DNA of 23,318 bases from Firmicutes bacterium UBA5389 (GTDB lineage: Bacteria; Bacillota; DTU025), in contig DHON01000113.1 in assembly GCA_002409965.1 (NCBI GenBank), forward strand, positions 1 through 23,318, in the 5' to 3' direction. The notes under the pieces were generated by a model. That model ran no database searches, had not been told where the DNA came from, and saw only the letters and a program-made list of their open reading frames with translations. This document shows positions 7,512 through 14,162 of the stretch, one piece after another. A program made the position numbers and the translations under genes. Position 1 is the first letter of the stretch; each line of letters begins with the position of its first letter.

Positions 7512-8589
7512 CCGTCCGCCGAAGCGGCGGCGGGTCAGAATTCAGCGGGTCCGGGTGAGAATGGGCGAGCTCAATTGGCTTGCCTTGCTTCTTCTTGCTT
7601 CCGTTGTCCTGCTCTTCGACTCACTGGTGATAGCCCGGCAGCTGGGTTTCATCCGTCTTCCCGGCGAGCTTACAGAGCTCGACATGGCCCGGAGCGGTTC
7701 GATGGCCTATGTCGAACTGGCCAGAAGCTCGCTTTTGCGGGACGAACTGACTGGCGTGGGGTCGGCTGAGCCGGCGCTTTCCGGCGCGGCGGAGGCGATA
7801 GCCCGCGCGCGCAGCCGGGAGGAGATCGGAGGCGAGCTAGCCGAGATGGCTGCGCGGCTCTACTCCTCGGTGCAGACAGATCGGGCACGCGCGGCAACTG
7901 ACCGTGTGGCGGCCCTGGTGTCGCAGGACGCGCGCGTGCGCAGTTACCGGGGAGCGGAGGCATACGTCCTTATCACGCCGCATGGGGCCGATTCCACTGT
8001 GCAGGATCGGCACAGCGCTCTGTCGCGCGCGACGGCGCAGGCCATCTCGAAGGATCCTTTCATAGCGCGCTCGCCCAAGACGATTGAGCTTGTCGTCGAC
8101 CAGTCAGGCGTGTCGTTTGAAGTGGGCGACCCCGTGGTGCAGGCCGGGGCGCTCGCACGCGAGATCGACTCGTTGCACGCGTCCATCGCCAAGGCGCGAC
8201 AAGATGCAGGCCTTGCCGAACTGGAAGGCCCTGGCGTAGTAGTGATGGCGTACGATGCGCCATCGGGGTATGCCTGGGATGAGATAGTGCACCAGAAGGA
8301 CGTGCTGGAGATACTCGACTCGCTGTTTGCCGCAGGCGCTCTGGGCGCGCAGGTCGGCGGGGAGCGGGTGACGGCAACGTCCTCGGTGAGATGCATAGGA
8401 CCGATAGTTCTGGTGAACCAGCGCCCGGTGGCAGTCAACCCCATACACATCTACGCTGTGGGCGGCCCGGCTGCGCTGGAGCGGGCGCTTAGGCCTGTGT
8501 CGACCAGGTTCGCCAGAACGGGCAAACGCATAGAGATCAGTCGCGAGTCTACAGTTCATCTCAGCGCGCATACCGGAGGAAGCCTGTAG
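7474..8589 (+). CDS. DUF881 family membrane-anchored protein, second of a tandem pair
   Basis: The ATG at 7474 overlaps the previous gene by 38 bases; the ribosome binding site (GTGGAG, 7464-7469) is close and mediocre. The next in-frame ATG, at 7561, would still keep the membrane helix. It is 371 residues: an Arg-rich N-terminus, a membrane helix at about 34-54, then VIARQLGFIRLPGEL, closely resembling the equivalent region of the upstream protein. The C-terminal DUF881 domain shows GPGVVVMAYDAPSG, KDVLEILDSLFAAGALGAQVGG, TSSVRCIGP and VLVNQRPVAVNP. The two genes share order and motifs along their whole length, so they arose by duplication. They may form a heteromeric surface complex (inference). 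Their placement between dgkA and cdd breaks an otherwise conserved gene block. Confidence 0.85.
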   Translation: MTALAYRPTAPNDRPPKRRRVRIQRVRVRMGELNWLALLLLASVVLLFDSLVIARQLGFIRLPGELTELDMARSGSMAYVELARSSLLRDELTGVGSAEPALSGAAEAIARARSREEIGGELAEMAARLYSSVQTDRARAATDRVAALVSQDARVRSYRGAEAYVLITPHGADSTVQDRHSALSRATAQAISKDPFIARSPKTIELVVDQSGVSFEVGDPVVQAGALAREIDSLHASIAKARQDAGLAELEGPGVVVMAYDAPSGYAWDEIVHQKDVLEILDSLFAAGALGAQVGGERVTATSSVRCIGPIVLVNQRPVAVNPIHIYAVGGPAALERALRPVSTRFARTGKRIEISRESTVHLSAHTGGSL

Positions 8590-8615
8590 GCGCGCGTGTT
8601 TTGGGGGAAGCGGGG

Positions 8616-9056
8616 TTGTGCAAACCAGATGGCGGCACCAGTGAACCGGTCGCAAGTGGCCGTGTCCTAGACGAGCTGATTCGGGCGGCCCGCAAGGCCC
8701 GCGAGATGGCGTACGTTCCTTATTCCGGATTCCGGGTGGGCGCGGCCATCTTGGGGAAGAGCGGCCGCATCTACACCGGGTGCAATGTGGAGAACGCTTC
8801 CTACGGCGCCGCCATCTGCGCGGAGCGCACGGCCTTTGTAAAGGCTATATCCGAAGGGGAGCGACAGTTCGATCACGTGGTGATATACTCCAGTGTGCCG
8901 CAGCCGGTGAGCCCGTGCGGCATATGTCGGCAGTTCATGTCGGAATTCGGCCTCGACACCCCGGTGACTATGGTGGGCGAGGGCGGCGCGGCGATTACCA
9001 TGAGCGTGGGCGAACTGCTGCCTAATGCATTTCAAGCGGAGGATTTGAGTAAGTGA
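8616..9056 (+). CDS. cdd: Cytidine deaminase
   Basis: The conserved core begins at ELIRAARKAREMAYVPYSGFRVGAA. Zinc and catalytic residues are present: CAE (Cys68 and Glu70 when counted from the TTG at 8616) and PCGICRQ (Cys101, Cys104). The enzyme deaminates cytidine and deoxycytidine in pyrimidine salvage. The start is uncertain. TTG at 8616 follows GGGGGAAG (8603-8610) at short spacing, and TTG at 8601 would add five residues. Either gives a 20-25-residue non-conserved lead before the usual start of the family. Its TGA overlaps the GTG start of era, so the two are translationally coupled. Confidence 0.92.
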   Translation: MCKPDGGTSEPVASGRVLDELIRAARKAREMAYVPYSGFRVGAAILGKSGRIYTGCNVENASYGAAICAERTAFVKAISEGERQFDHVVIYSSVPQPVSPCGICRQFMSEFGLDTPVTMVGEGGAAITMSVGELLPNAFQAEDLSK

Positions 9057-9937
9057 AATCTGGCTTTGCAGCCGTTGTCGGCAAGCCCAATGTGGGCAAG
9101 TCATCTCTCATCAACAGCCTGGTCGGAGCGAAAGTTTCAATTGTGTCCGACAAGCCTCAGACTACTCGCAACAGGATTGCGGCCATCGCCAACCTGCCCG
9201 ATGCTCAAGTGGTATTCCTGGACACTCCCGGAATACATAGAGCTCGGCACAACCTCGGCGACCGGCTGGTGCGCACGGCCCGAGCCGCCATGGCGGAGGT
9301 GGATCTCATTATCTTCGTGGCCGATGCCACCTCGAGCGGGCGGCCTGAAGACGAGACCGTTGCGTCCTACATAGCCGAAGTAGACACACCTGCATGGCTT
9401 CTGGTCAACAAGATCGACGCGGTCCGTCCCGAGCAATTGGCGGAGGCTGAAGCTAGGTCGCGGCGGCTGGCGCAGTTTGATCGGGTGAGGCTGGTGTCGG
9501 CCGTCACCGGGCAGAACTGCGATGGCCTGGTGCAGGAGATCGCATCGGTGATGCCCGATGGGCCCATGTACTATCCGCCCGATGTCACGGTGGACAGGCC
9601 GGAGGAGTTCCTCGCGGCCGAACTGGTGCGCGAGAAACTGCTGCTTCTGACTCGCGAGGAAGTCCCGCACTCAGTGGCTGTGGTCATCGACAAGATGCAG
9701 CGCCGCGAGGATCGCGACATCGTGGATATCGACGCTGTAGTGCTCGTCGAGCGAGAATCGCACAAGGGGATCGTGATCGGCGCCGGCGGGCGGGTGCTGA
9801 AGCAGGCGGGCGTGATGGCCCGGTCGGAGATTGAAAGGCTGCTGGGGTCGCAGGTCAACTTGCAGCTGTGGGTGAAAGTCCGGCGCCGTTGGCGCGACGA
9901 CGAGTCTATGCTGGATAGGTTAGGATTTCGCGGGTAA
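9053..9937 (+). CDS. era: GTPase Era
   Basis: GTG start overlapping the cdd stop, with GGAGG at about 9039-9043. It is 294 residues, the usual size. GTPase motifs: G1 GKPNVGKSS (10-18), G3 DTPGIH, G4 NKID and G5 SAVTG. A C-terminal KH domain carries GIVIGAGGRVLKQAG and ends in LWVKVRRRWRDDE, typical of Era. Era binds 16S rRNA near its 3' end and acts as a 30S assembly checkpoint, in line with ybeY and phoH upstream. The KH GxxG loop reads G-A-G-G, lacking the basic residue seen in, for example, the E. coli protein (G-N-K-G). The gene usually following era in Firmicutes (recO) is absent. Confidence 0.96.
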   Translation: MKSGFAAVVGKPNVGKSSLINSLVGAKVSIVSDKPQTTRNRIAAIANLPDAQVVFLDTPGIHRARHNLGDRLVRTARAAMAEVDLIIFVADATSSGRPEDETVASYIAEVDTPAWLLVNKIDAVRPEQLAEAEARSRRLAQFDRVRLVSAVTGQNCDGLVQEIASVMPDGPMYYPPDVTVDRPEEFLAAELVREKLLLLTREEVPHSVAVVIDKMQRREDRDIVDIDAVVLVERESHKGIVIGAGGRVLKQAGVMARSEIERLLGSQVNLQLWVKVRRRWRDDESMLDRLGFRG

Positions 9938-9967
9938 TGGGCGCCGCTTGCAGGAAAGGACCTACAT

Positions 9968-11008
9968 ATGCGCGTTGACGACTTCGATTACGAACTGCCC
10001 GAGCGGCTCATCGCCCAGGCTCCCCTGGCGGCGCGGGACGCTTCGCGCCTCATGGTGCTGGTCCGCGACGAACGCCGAATCGAACACAGGCATTTTGGGG
10101 ATCTTCCGAGCTACCTCAGCCCCGGGGACGTGCTGGTGCTGAACGACACGCGGGTCATCCCGGCGCGTCTTCGGGCCACGCGGCCCACAGGCGGCAGGGT
10201 GGAGATACTCCTGCTTCAGCCGAGGGGCGGGGATGTATGGGAGTGCCTAGCCAGGCCGGGCCGGCGGGCTCAGGTGGGGCAGACCCTCACGTTTGCGGAC
10301 GGGCGCATGATTGGGCATGTTCTGAGCAAGACGGAGTACGGCGGGCGCGTGGTTGAGTTTCGCGCGACCGAGGGGGAAACGGTGGACGCCGTGGTCGACG
10401 CCATCGGAGAGATGCCTGTGCCGCACTACATCAAGCGCCGTTTGGAGCAATCAGAACGGTACCAGACGGTGTACGCCCGAGAGCGCGGGTCGGCCGCTGC
10501 CCCCACTGCGGGGTTGCATTTCACCCCCGAGCTGCTGGGGCAGATTGAGCGGGCCGGCGTGGCAATCGCCCGCGTCACGCTTCACGTAGGGCTGGGCACG
10601 TTCCGGCCCGTCAAGACGGAACGGGTTGAGGAGCATGTGATGCATGCGGAGCACTACGAGGTATCAGAGGCCACGGCGGATGTGATCAACTCGGCCCGGT
10701 CCGCGGGAGGGCGGGTGGTGGCTGTGGGCACTACGACCGTTCGTACCTTGGAGAGCGCGGCGGGCGTCGACGGCCGGGTGATGCCCGGTTCCGGCTGGAC
10801 CAGCATCTTCATCTATCCCGGCTACACTTTCCGGGCCGTCGACGCCATGGTCACCAATCTGCACCTGCCCAAGTCCACTCTGATCATGATGGTGTCGGCA
10901 TTTGCGGGCCGTGATTTCGTGTTCGACGCGTACCGCCGGGCAGTGCAGGAGGAGTACAGGTTCTTCTCCTTTGGCGATGCGATGCTCATCTTGAATCAGC
11001 AGGGGTGA
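9968..11008 (+). CDS. queA: S-adenosylmethionine:tRNA ribosyltransferase-isomerase
   Basis: The ATG at 9968 is preceded by AGGAAAGGA. It has 346 residues, as usual. Family motifs: DFDYELPERLIAQ at the N-terminus, VLNDTRVIPARL, GRVEILLL, then VPHYIKR, APTAGLHFT, HVGLGTFRPV and VGTTTVRTLES. QueA transfers the ribosyl part of S-adenosylmethionine to preQ1 in tRNA, making epoxyqueuosine, the penultimate form of queuosine at wobble position 34. Its stop overlaps the start region of tgt, the previous enzyme of the same pathway. Confidence 0.96.
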   Translation: MRVDDFDYELPERLIAQAPLAARDASRLMVLVRDERRIEHRHFGDLPSYLSPGDVLVLNDTRVIPARLRATRPTGGRVEILLLQPRGGDVWECLARPGRRAQVGQTLTFADGRMIGHVLSKTEYGGRVVEFRATEGETVDAVVDAIGEMPVPHYIKRRLEQSERYQTVYARERGSAAAPTAGLHFTPELLGQIERAGVAIARVTLHVGLGTFRPVKTERVEEHVMHAEHYEVSEATADVINSARSAGGRVVAVGTTTVRTLESAAGVDGRVMPGSGWTSIFIYPGYTFRAVDAMVTNLHLPKSTLIMMVSAFAGRDFVFDAYRRAVQEEYRFFSFGDAMLILNQQG

Positions 11009-12129
11009 TGGGGATTTCTACAGTGACTTTGGAAGTAGTGAAACGTTCCGCCGATGGGCGGGCCAGAGCGGGCGTACTTCACACTCCGCACGGGACCGTA
11101 CCGACTCCGGTCTTCATGCCCGTGGGCACGCAGGCCTCAGTCAAGACGGTGGCGCCGGATGAGCTCAAGTCCCTCGGCGCGCGCATCATACTGGGCAACA
11201 CCTACCACCTCTATCTGAGGCCTGGCCATGACCTGATCGAACGGGCGGGAGGGCTTCATCGTTTCATGTCGTGGGATGGGGCGACCCTTACCGACAGCGG
11301 GGGCTACCAGGTGTTCTCGCTGGGGCCGCTGCGCAAGATCACGGAGCGGGGGGTGGAGTTCAGGTCGCACATCGATGGGTCGCGGCACGTGTTCACGCCC
11401 GAGCGGGTAATGGAGATCCAGATGGCTATAGGGTCCGACATCGCCATGTGTTTCGACGAGTGCGCTCCGTATCCGTGCGACCCGGACTATGCGGCAAAGT
11501 CTACGGCGATGACGGCGCGCTGGGCAGAGCGGTGCCTTGCGGCGCACGATCACAGCAGGCAGGCGCTTTTCGGAATAGTGCAAGGATCGGTGTATGCCGA
11601 TCTTCGGCGCCAGTCTGCGGTGGACATGGCTTCCTTGGGCTTTCCGGGCTTCGGAATCGGCGGGCTGTCGGTGGGAGAGCCAAAGGATGTGATGTATGCT
11701 ATGCTGGATGAGACGGTGCCCCATCTTCCGGAGGACAAGCCCCGCTACCTTATGGGAGTGGGTTCGCCGGACGCGCTGCTAGAGGGGGTGGCGCGCGGGA
11801 TCGACATGTTCGATTGCGTCATGCCCACCAGGATCGCTCGAAACGGCACCGTGTTCACGCGAAAGGGCAGGATCATAGTGCGCGACGCGGCATATGCGGA
11901 GGATTTTCGCCCGCTCGACCCGGGGTGCGATTGCTTCGCGTGTCAGAGCTTCACCAGGGCGTACATCCGCCATCTGCTCAAGGCTGGCGAGGTATTGGGG
12001 ATACGTCTGACGTCCATTCACAACCTGCGGCATCTTGTCAGGATGATGGAAGAGATCCGTGAATCGATTATAGACGGAAGTTTTGATGAATACCGGAAGG
12101 AAACATGGCGGGTCTGGTATAATAACTAG
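11005..12129 (+). CDS. tgt: tRNA-guanine transglycosylase
   Basis: About 374 residues. The start may be GTG 11005, ATG 11008 or GTG 11023; family alignment tolerates all, and the first two overlap the queA stop. Motifs: TPVFMPVGTQASVK, LGNTYHLYLRPG, LTDSGGYQVFSLG, the catalytic loop DMFDCVMPTR with the nucleophilic Asp, and a zinc site CDCFACQSF followed by a downstream His (SIHNL). The enzyme swaps guanine-34 for preQ1 in tRNAs for Asp, Asn, His and Tyr. It forms a coupled pair with queA. The end of the gene contains an extended -10 promoter-like sequence. Confidence 0.96.
   Translation: MMGISTVTLEVVKRSADGRARAGVLHTPHGTVPTPVFMPVGTQASVKTVAPDELKSLGARIILGNTYHLYLRPGHDLIERAGGLHRFMSWDGATLTDSGGYQVFSLGPLRKITERGVEFRSHIDGSRHVFTPERVMEIQMAIGSDIAMCFDECAPYPCDPDYAAKSTAMTARWAERCLAAHDHSRQALFGIVQGSVYADLRRQSAVDMASLGFPGFGIGGLSVGEPKDVMYAMLDETVPHLPEDKPRYLMGVGSPDALLEGVARGIDMFDCVMPTRIARNGTVFTRKGRIIVRDAAYAEDFRPLDPGCDCFACQSFTRAYIRHLLKAGEVLGIRLTSIHNLRHLVRMMEEIRESIIDGSFDEYRKETWRVWYNN
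12115..12123 (+). promoter_or_regulatory. Possible extended -10 promoter for yajC and downstream genes
   Basis: The last codons of tgt contain TGGTATAAT, an exact match to the TGnTATAAT extended -10 of sigma-A promoters. It lies about 49 bases upstream of the yajC start. No good -35 box is present at 16-18 bp, but extended -10 promoters can work without one. It also encodes the tgt C-terminus, so chance is possible. Confidence 0.35.
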
Positions 12130-12171
12130 GCAACTCGGGCAGAAGCCGGATGGAAATGGAGGAATGGTCTT

Positions 12172-12519
12172 ATGGCAATAGCGGCTGCGGCGGCTCCAGG
12201 AGCTGCGTCCGGTCAGAACATCATCGGCGCGTTGCTCCCGTTCGTGGTGCTCATGGGGGTCCTGTATTTCATGGTTCTGAGGCCCCAGAAAACCCAGCAG
12301 AAGAAACGCGAAGAGATGATGGCGGGGCTGCGCAAGGGCAACAGAGTCGTCACCATCGGAGGCATCTACGGCGAGATTCTCGAGGTCAAAGACGGCGCGC
12401 TGTTTGTGAACGTTGCCGATCAGGGCGAGAGGATCGTCATCCGTGTCGCGAAGTGGGCCGTGCAGGATGTGATAGGCAAGGATAACCAGCCCAAGGAGAA
12501 GGACGAGGCAGCAGGATAG
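12172..12519 (+). CDS. yajC: Preprotein translocase subunit YajC
   Basis: The ATG at 12172 has GGAGG at 12158-12162 and 9-nt spacing; 115 residues. One membrane helix lies at about 18-36 and leads into YFMVLRPQKTQQKKREEM. Then comes LRKGNRVVTIGGIYGEILEV, the hallmark stretch of YajC. It is the accessory subunit that joins SecDF to SecYEG. In most Firmicutes secD and secF lie just downstream of yajC; here their place is taken by a secreted protein, an HD protein and the chelatase-like pair. Confidence 0.95.
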   Translation: MAIAAAAAPGAASGQNIIGALLPFVVLMGVLYFMVLRPQKTQQKKREEMMAGLRKGNRVVTIGGIYGEILEVKDGALFVNVADQGERIVIRVAKWAVQDVIGKDNQPKEKDEAAG

Positions 12520-12555
12520 AGTTTCCTGCTCGCAGGTTCGCAGGAGGACGTTAAC

Positions 12556-13368
12556 ATGTACTATACAGGATGTAACAGGGTCAGATGGGCGCTGGCCGCT
12601 CTGGCCGTGTTGGCCATACTTGCGATATCGTGGCCCTCGGGCATTGCCCGGGCCGCTGCAACCGGGCCGTCCCGGGCTGAGCAGACGGCGGGCGAGTTCG
12701 TGACGGCGTTTCAGAAGTGCGATTGGCAGCGCTTGAGGGAAATGTCCGATGATGCCGCTCTATCGTGGGTAGAGTACGTGGGCGCGCGCGGGGGCCAGAC
12801 GGACGGGATTCAGTCGGTGACCAAGATCGAATCCGAGCCGATGGGCGAGAGCGTTCGCGCCAAGGTGTACTTCGTCAATCAAGACGGGCAGACACGCCTG
12901 AGATACCTGAAGCTTCGGGAGATCGCGGGCCAGTTCAAGGTAGTGGACGACCGCATGCTGGGTATGGAATGGGTATCGCTTTCCTACAGGAAGGGGCTTT
13001 TCGCGCGGCCGCAGGAGATCTCGGGCGTGCGCGTGAGCGTGGTCGGCCTGTTCGAGGCGGGATCCGAGGTCAAGGTCGATTTCTTGATCGAGAATGTCAG
13101 CGGACCGGATCAGTGTTACATATTCCCGTCTCTTGAGTCTTTCTATGTTGTCACGGGAGACGGGAGCGCGCGCCAGAAGTACTTTGCGGCCACGCCGGCC
13201 CAGGTGCCTGAGGCGCCTCTGGCCCGAGGGTCGTCCATGCGCACTTACGCGATATTCCCGTTTTGGGCTGCCGACCCGGTATTTGCGGGCAAGCAGTGGA
13301 CGAGCATTGAATGGACGCTGTTTGTCCCATACGGCCCGGTCGACCAGTTCTCATTCGACTACATGTAG
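12556..13368 (+). CDS. Secreted protein of unknown function
   Basis: ATG at 12556 with AGGAGG upstream (about 12541-12546). It is 270 residues. An N-terminal signal peptide is clear: a basic start, a hydrophobic core (ALAALAVLAILAI) and a likely cleavage site after A-R-A near residue 33. The mature protein starts with a segment (AEQTAGEFVTAFQKCDWQRLREM) like the first helices of the NTF2/SnoaL-like small fold found in many Firmicutes surface proteins. Residues about 150-270 look like an all-beta, immunoglobulin-like domain (VDFLIENVSG; EWTLFVPYG near the end). I do not recognise a named family, and the domain guesses are weak. It follows yajC by about 36 bases and is probably in the same transcript. 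Confidence 0.75.
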   Translation: MYYTGCNRVRWALAALAVLAILAISWPSGIARAAATGPSRAEQTAGEFVTAFQKCDWQRLREMSDDAALSWVEYVGARGGQTDGIQSVTKIESEPMGESVRAKVYFVNQDGQTRLRYLKLREIAGQFKVVDDRMLGMEWVSLSYRKGLFARPQEISGVRVSVVGLFEAGSEVKVDFLIENVSGPDQCYIFPSLESFYVVTGDGSARQKYFAATPAQVPEAPLARGSSMRTYAIFPFWAADPVFAGKQWTSIEWTLFVPYGPVDQFSFDYM

Positions 13369-13408
13369 GTTGCGGCATGAGGCGCCGCACACGGAGGAAA
13401 GCATAGCG

Positions 13409-14068
13409 TTGTTGACTCAGAAGGACATTAAGCAGGATCCGGAAGTGGATGCCTTTATCAGGAGGGCCGGCCTCAATCTGGAGGCCATGGGATACACGGA
13501 GCACGGTTTTCGCCACGTGGGGCTGGTGTCGAACATAGCCCACAACGTGCTGGATCGGCTGGGGTATTCCGCGCGCTCTGCGGAACTTGCGGGCATCGCC
13601 GGCTACCTGCACGACATCGGAAACGTGGTATCCCGCGATCATCATGGGCAGAGCAGCGCGCTGATGGTCATGTCGATTCTTTCACGCATGGGAATGGACC
13701 CGGGCGAGGTTGCGCTGGTCATGGCGGCTGTGGGAAACCACGAGGAAGAATATGGGCATCCGGTCAACGAAGTATCTGCTGCCGTGATCCTCGCGGACAA
13801 GAGCGATGTGCACCGCACCCGTGTGCGCAAGAAGGACGTTGCCACCATGGACATCCACGATAGGGTGTCCTACGCGGCCCAGAGGTCTTTTCTGGATGTG
13901 GACGCCGAAAAACGGGTGATTACGCTGACGCTGACCATCGACACCAGCATCTGCCCGGTGATGGAATACTTCGAGATTTTCCTGAGTCGGATGACGATGT
14001 GCAGAAGGGCGGCTTCAGTTCTCGGGTGCGAGTTCAAACTGGAGATAAACGGCGCATGTCTTCTCTAG
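13409..14068 (+). CDS. HD-domain phosphohydrolase of unknown substrate
   Basis: TTG start at 13409 (or 13412), with GGAGGAAAG at 13393-13401; 219 residues. The HD-superfamily metal ligands are visible: HGFRH (His32, His36), HDIGN (His68-Asp69) followed by DHHGQ, and a later NHEEE segment with a downstream D-K-S-D. No other domain is attached. Stand-alone HD proteins of this type occur near yajC/secDF in clostridial genomes and are often annotated only as metal-dependent phosphohydrolases; the substrate (a nucleotide or a cyclic nucleotide) is not known. A short hairpin (GCGCG-TGA-CGCGC, 14069-14081) directly follows the stop but has no T-run. Confidence 0.85.
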   Translation: MLTQKDIKQDPEVDAFIRRAGLNLEAMGYTEHGFRHVGLVSNIAHNVLDRLGYSARSAELAGIAGYLHDIGNVVSRDHHGQSSALMVMSILSRMGMDPGEVALVMAAVGNHEEEYGHPVNEVSAAVILADKSDVHRTRVRKKDVATMDIHDRVSYAAQRSFLDVDAEKRVITLTLTIDTSICPVMEYFEIFLSRMTMCRRAASVLGCEFKLEINGACLL

Positions 14069-14102
14069 GCGCGTGACGCGCACAAAGCCCAGCTAGTAGA
14101 AT

Positions 14103-14160
14103 CAAACCCTCTGCCCGGTGCAATACTACTCTGGACATTGCACCGATGCGGAGGGGTTTG
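14103..14160 (+). promoter_or_regulatory. Large leader stem-loop that sequesters the ribosome binding site of the ChlI-like gene
   Basis: The outer stem pairs CAAACCC (14103-14109) with GGGTTTG (14154-14160), extended by TC with GA across a single-base bulge and by TGC with GCG-type pairs. The upper stem is nine uninterrupted pairs, CGGTGCAAT (14116-14124) with ATTGCACCG (14137-14145). The loop has 12 bases (14125-14136). The ribosome binding site GGAGGGG (14150-14156) of the downstream TTG start lies entirely in the 3' arm. No T-tract follows, so this is not an intrinsic terminator. The structure suggests translation blocked unless the helix is opened by a protein, a ligand or a temperature change (inference). 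I do not recognise a known riboswitch class. Confidence 0.65.
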
Positions 14161-14162
14161 CT

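Noticed and set aside
14069..14081. GCGCG-TGA-CGCGC hairpin after the HD gene as a terminator
   Set aside because: The stem is only 5 bp and no T-run follows.
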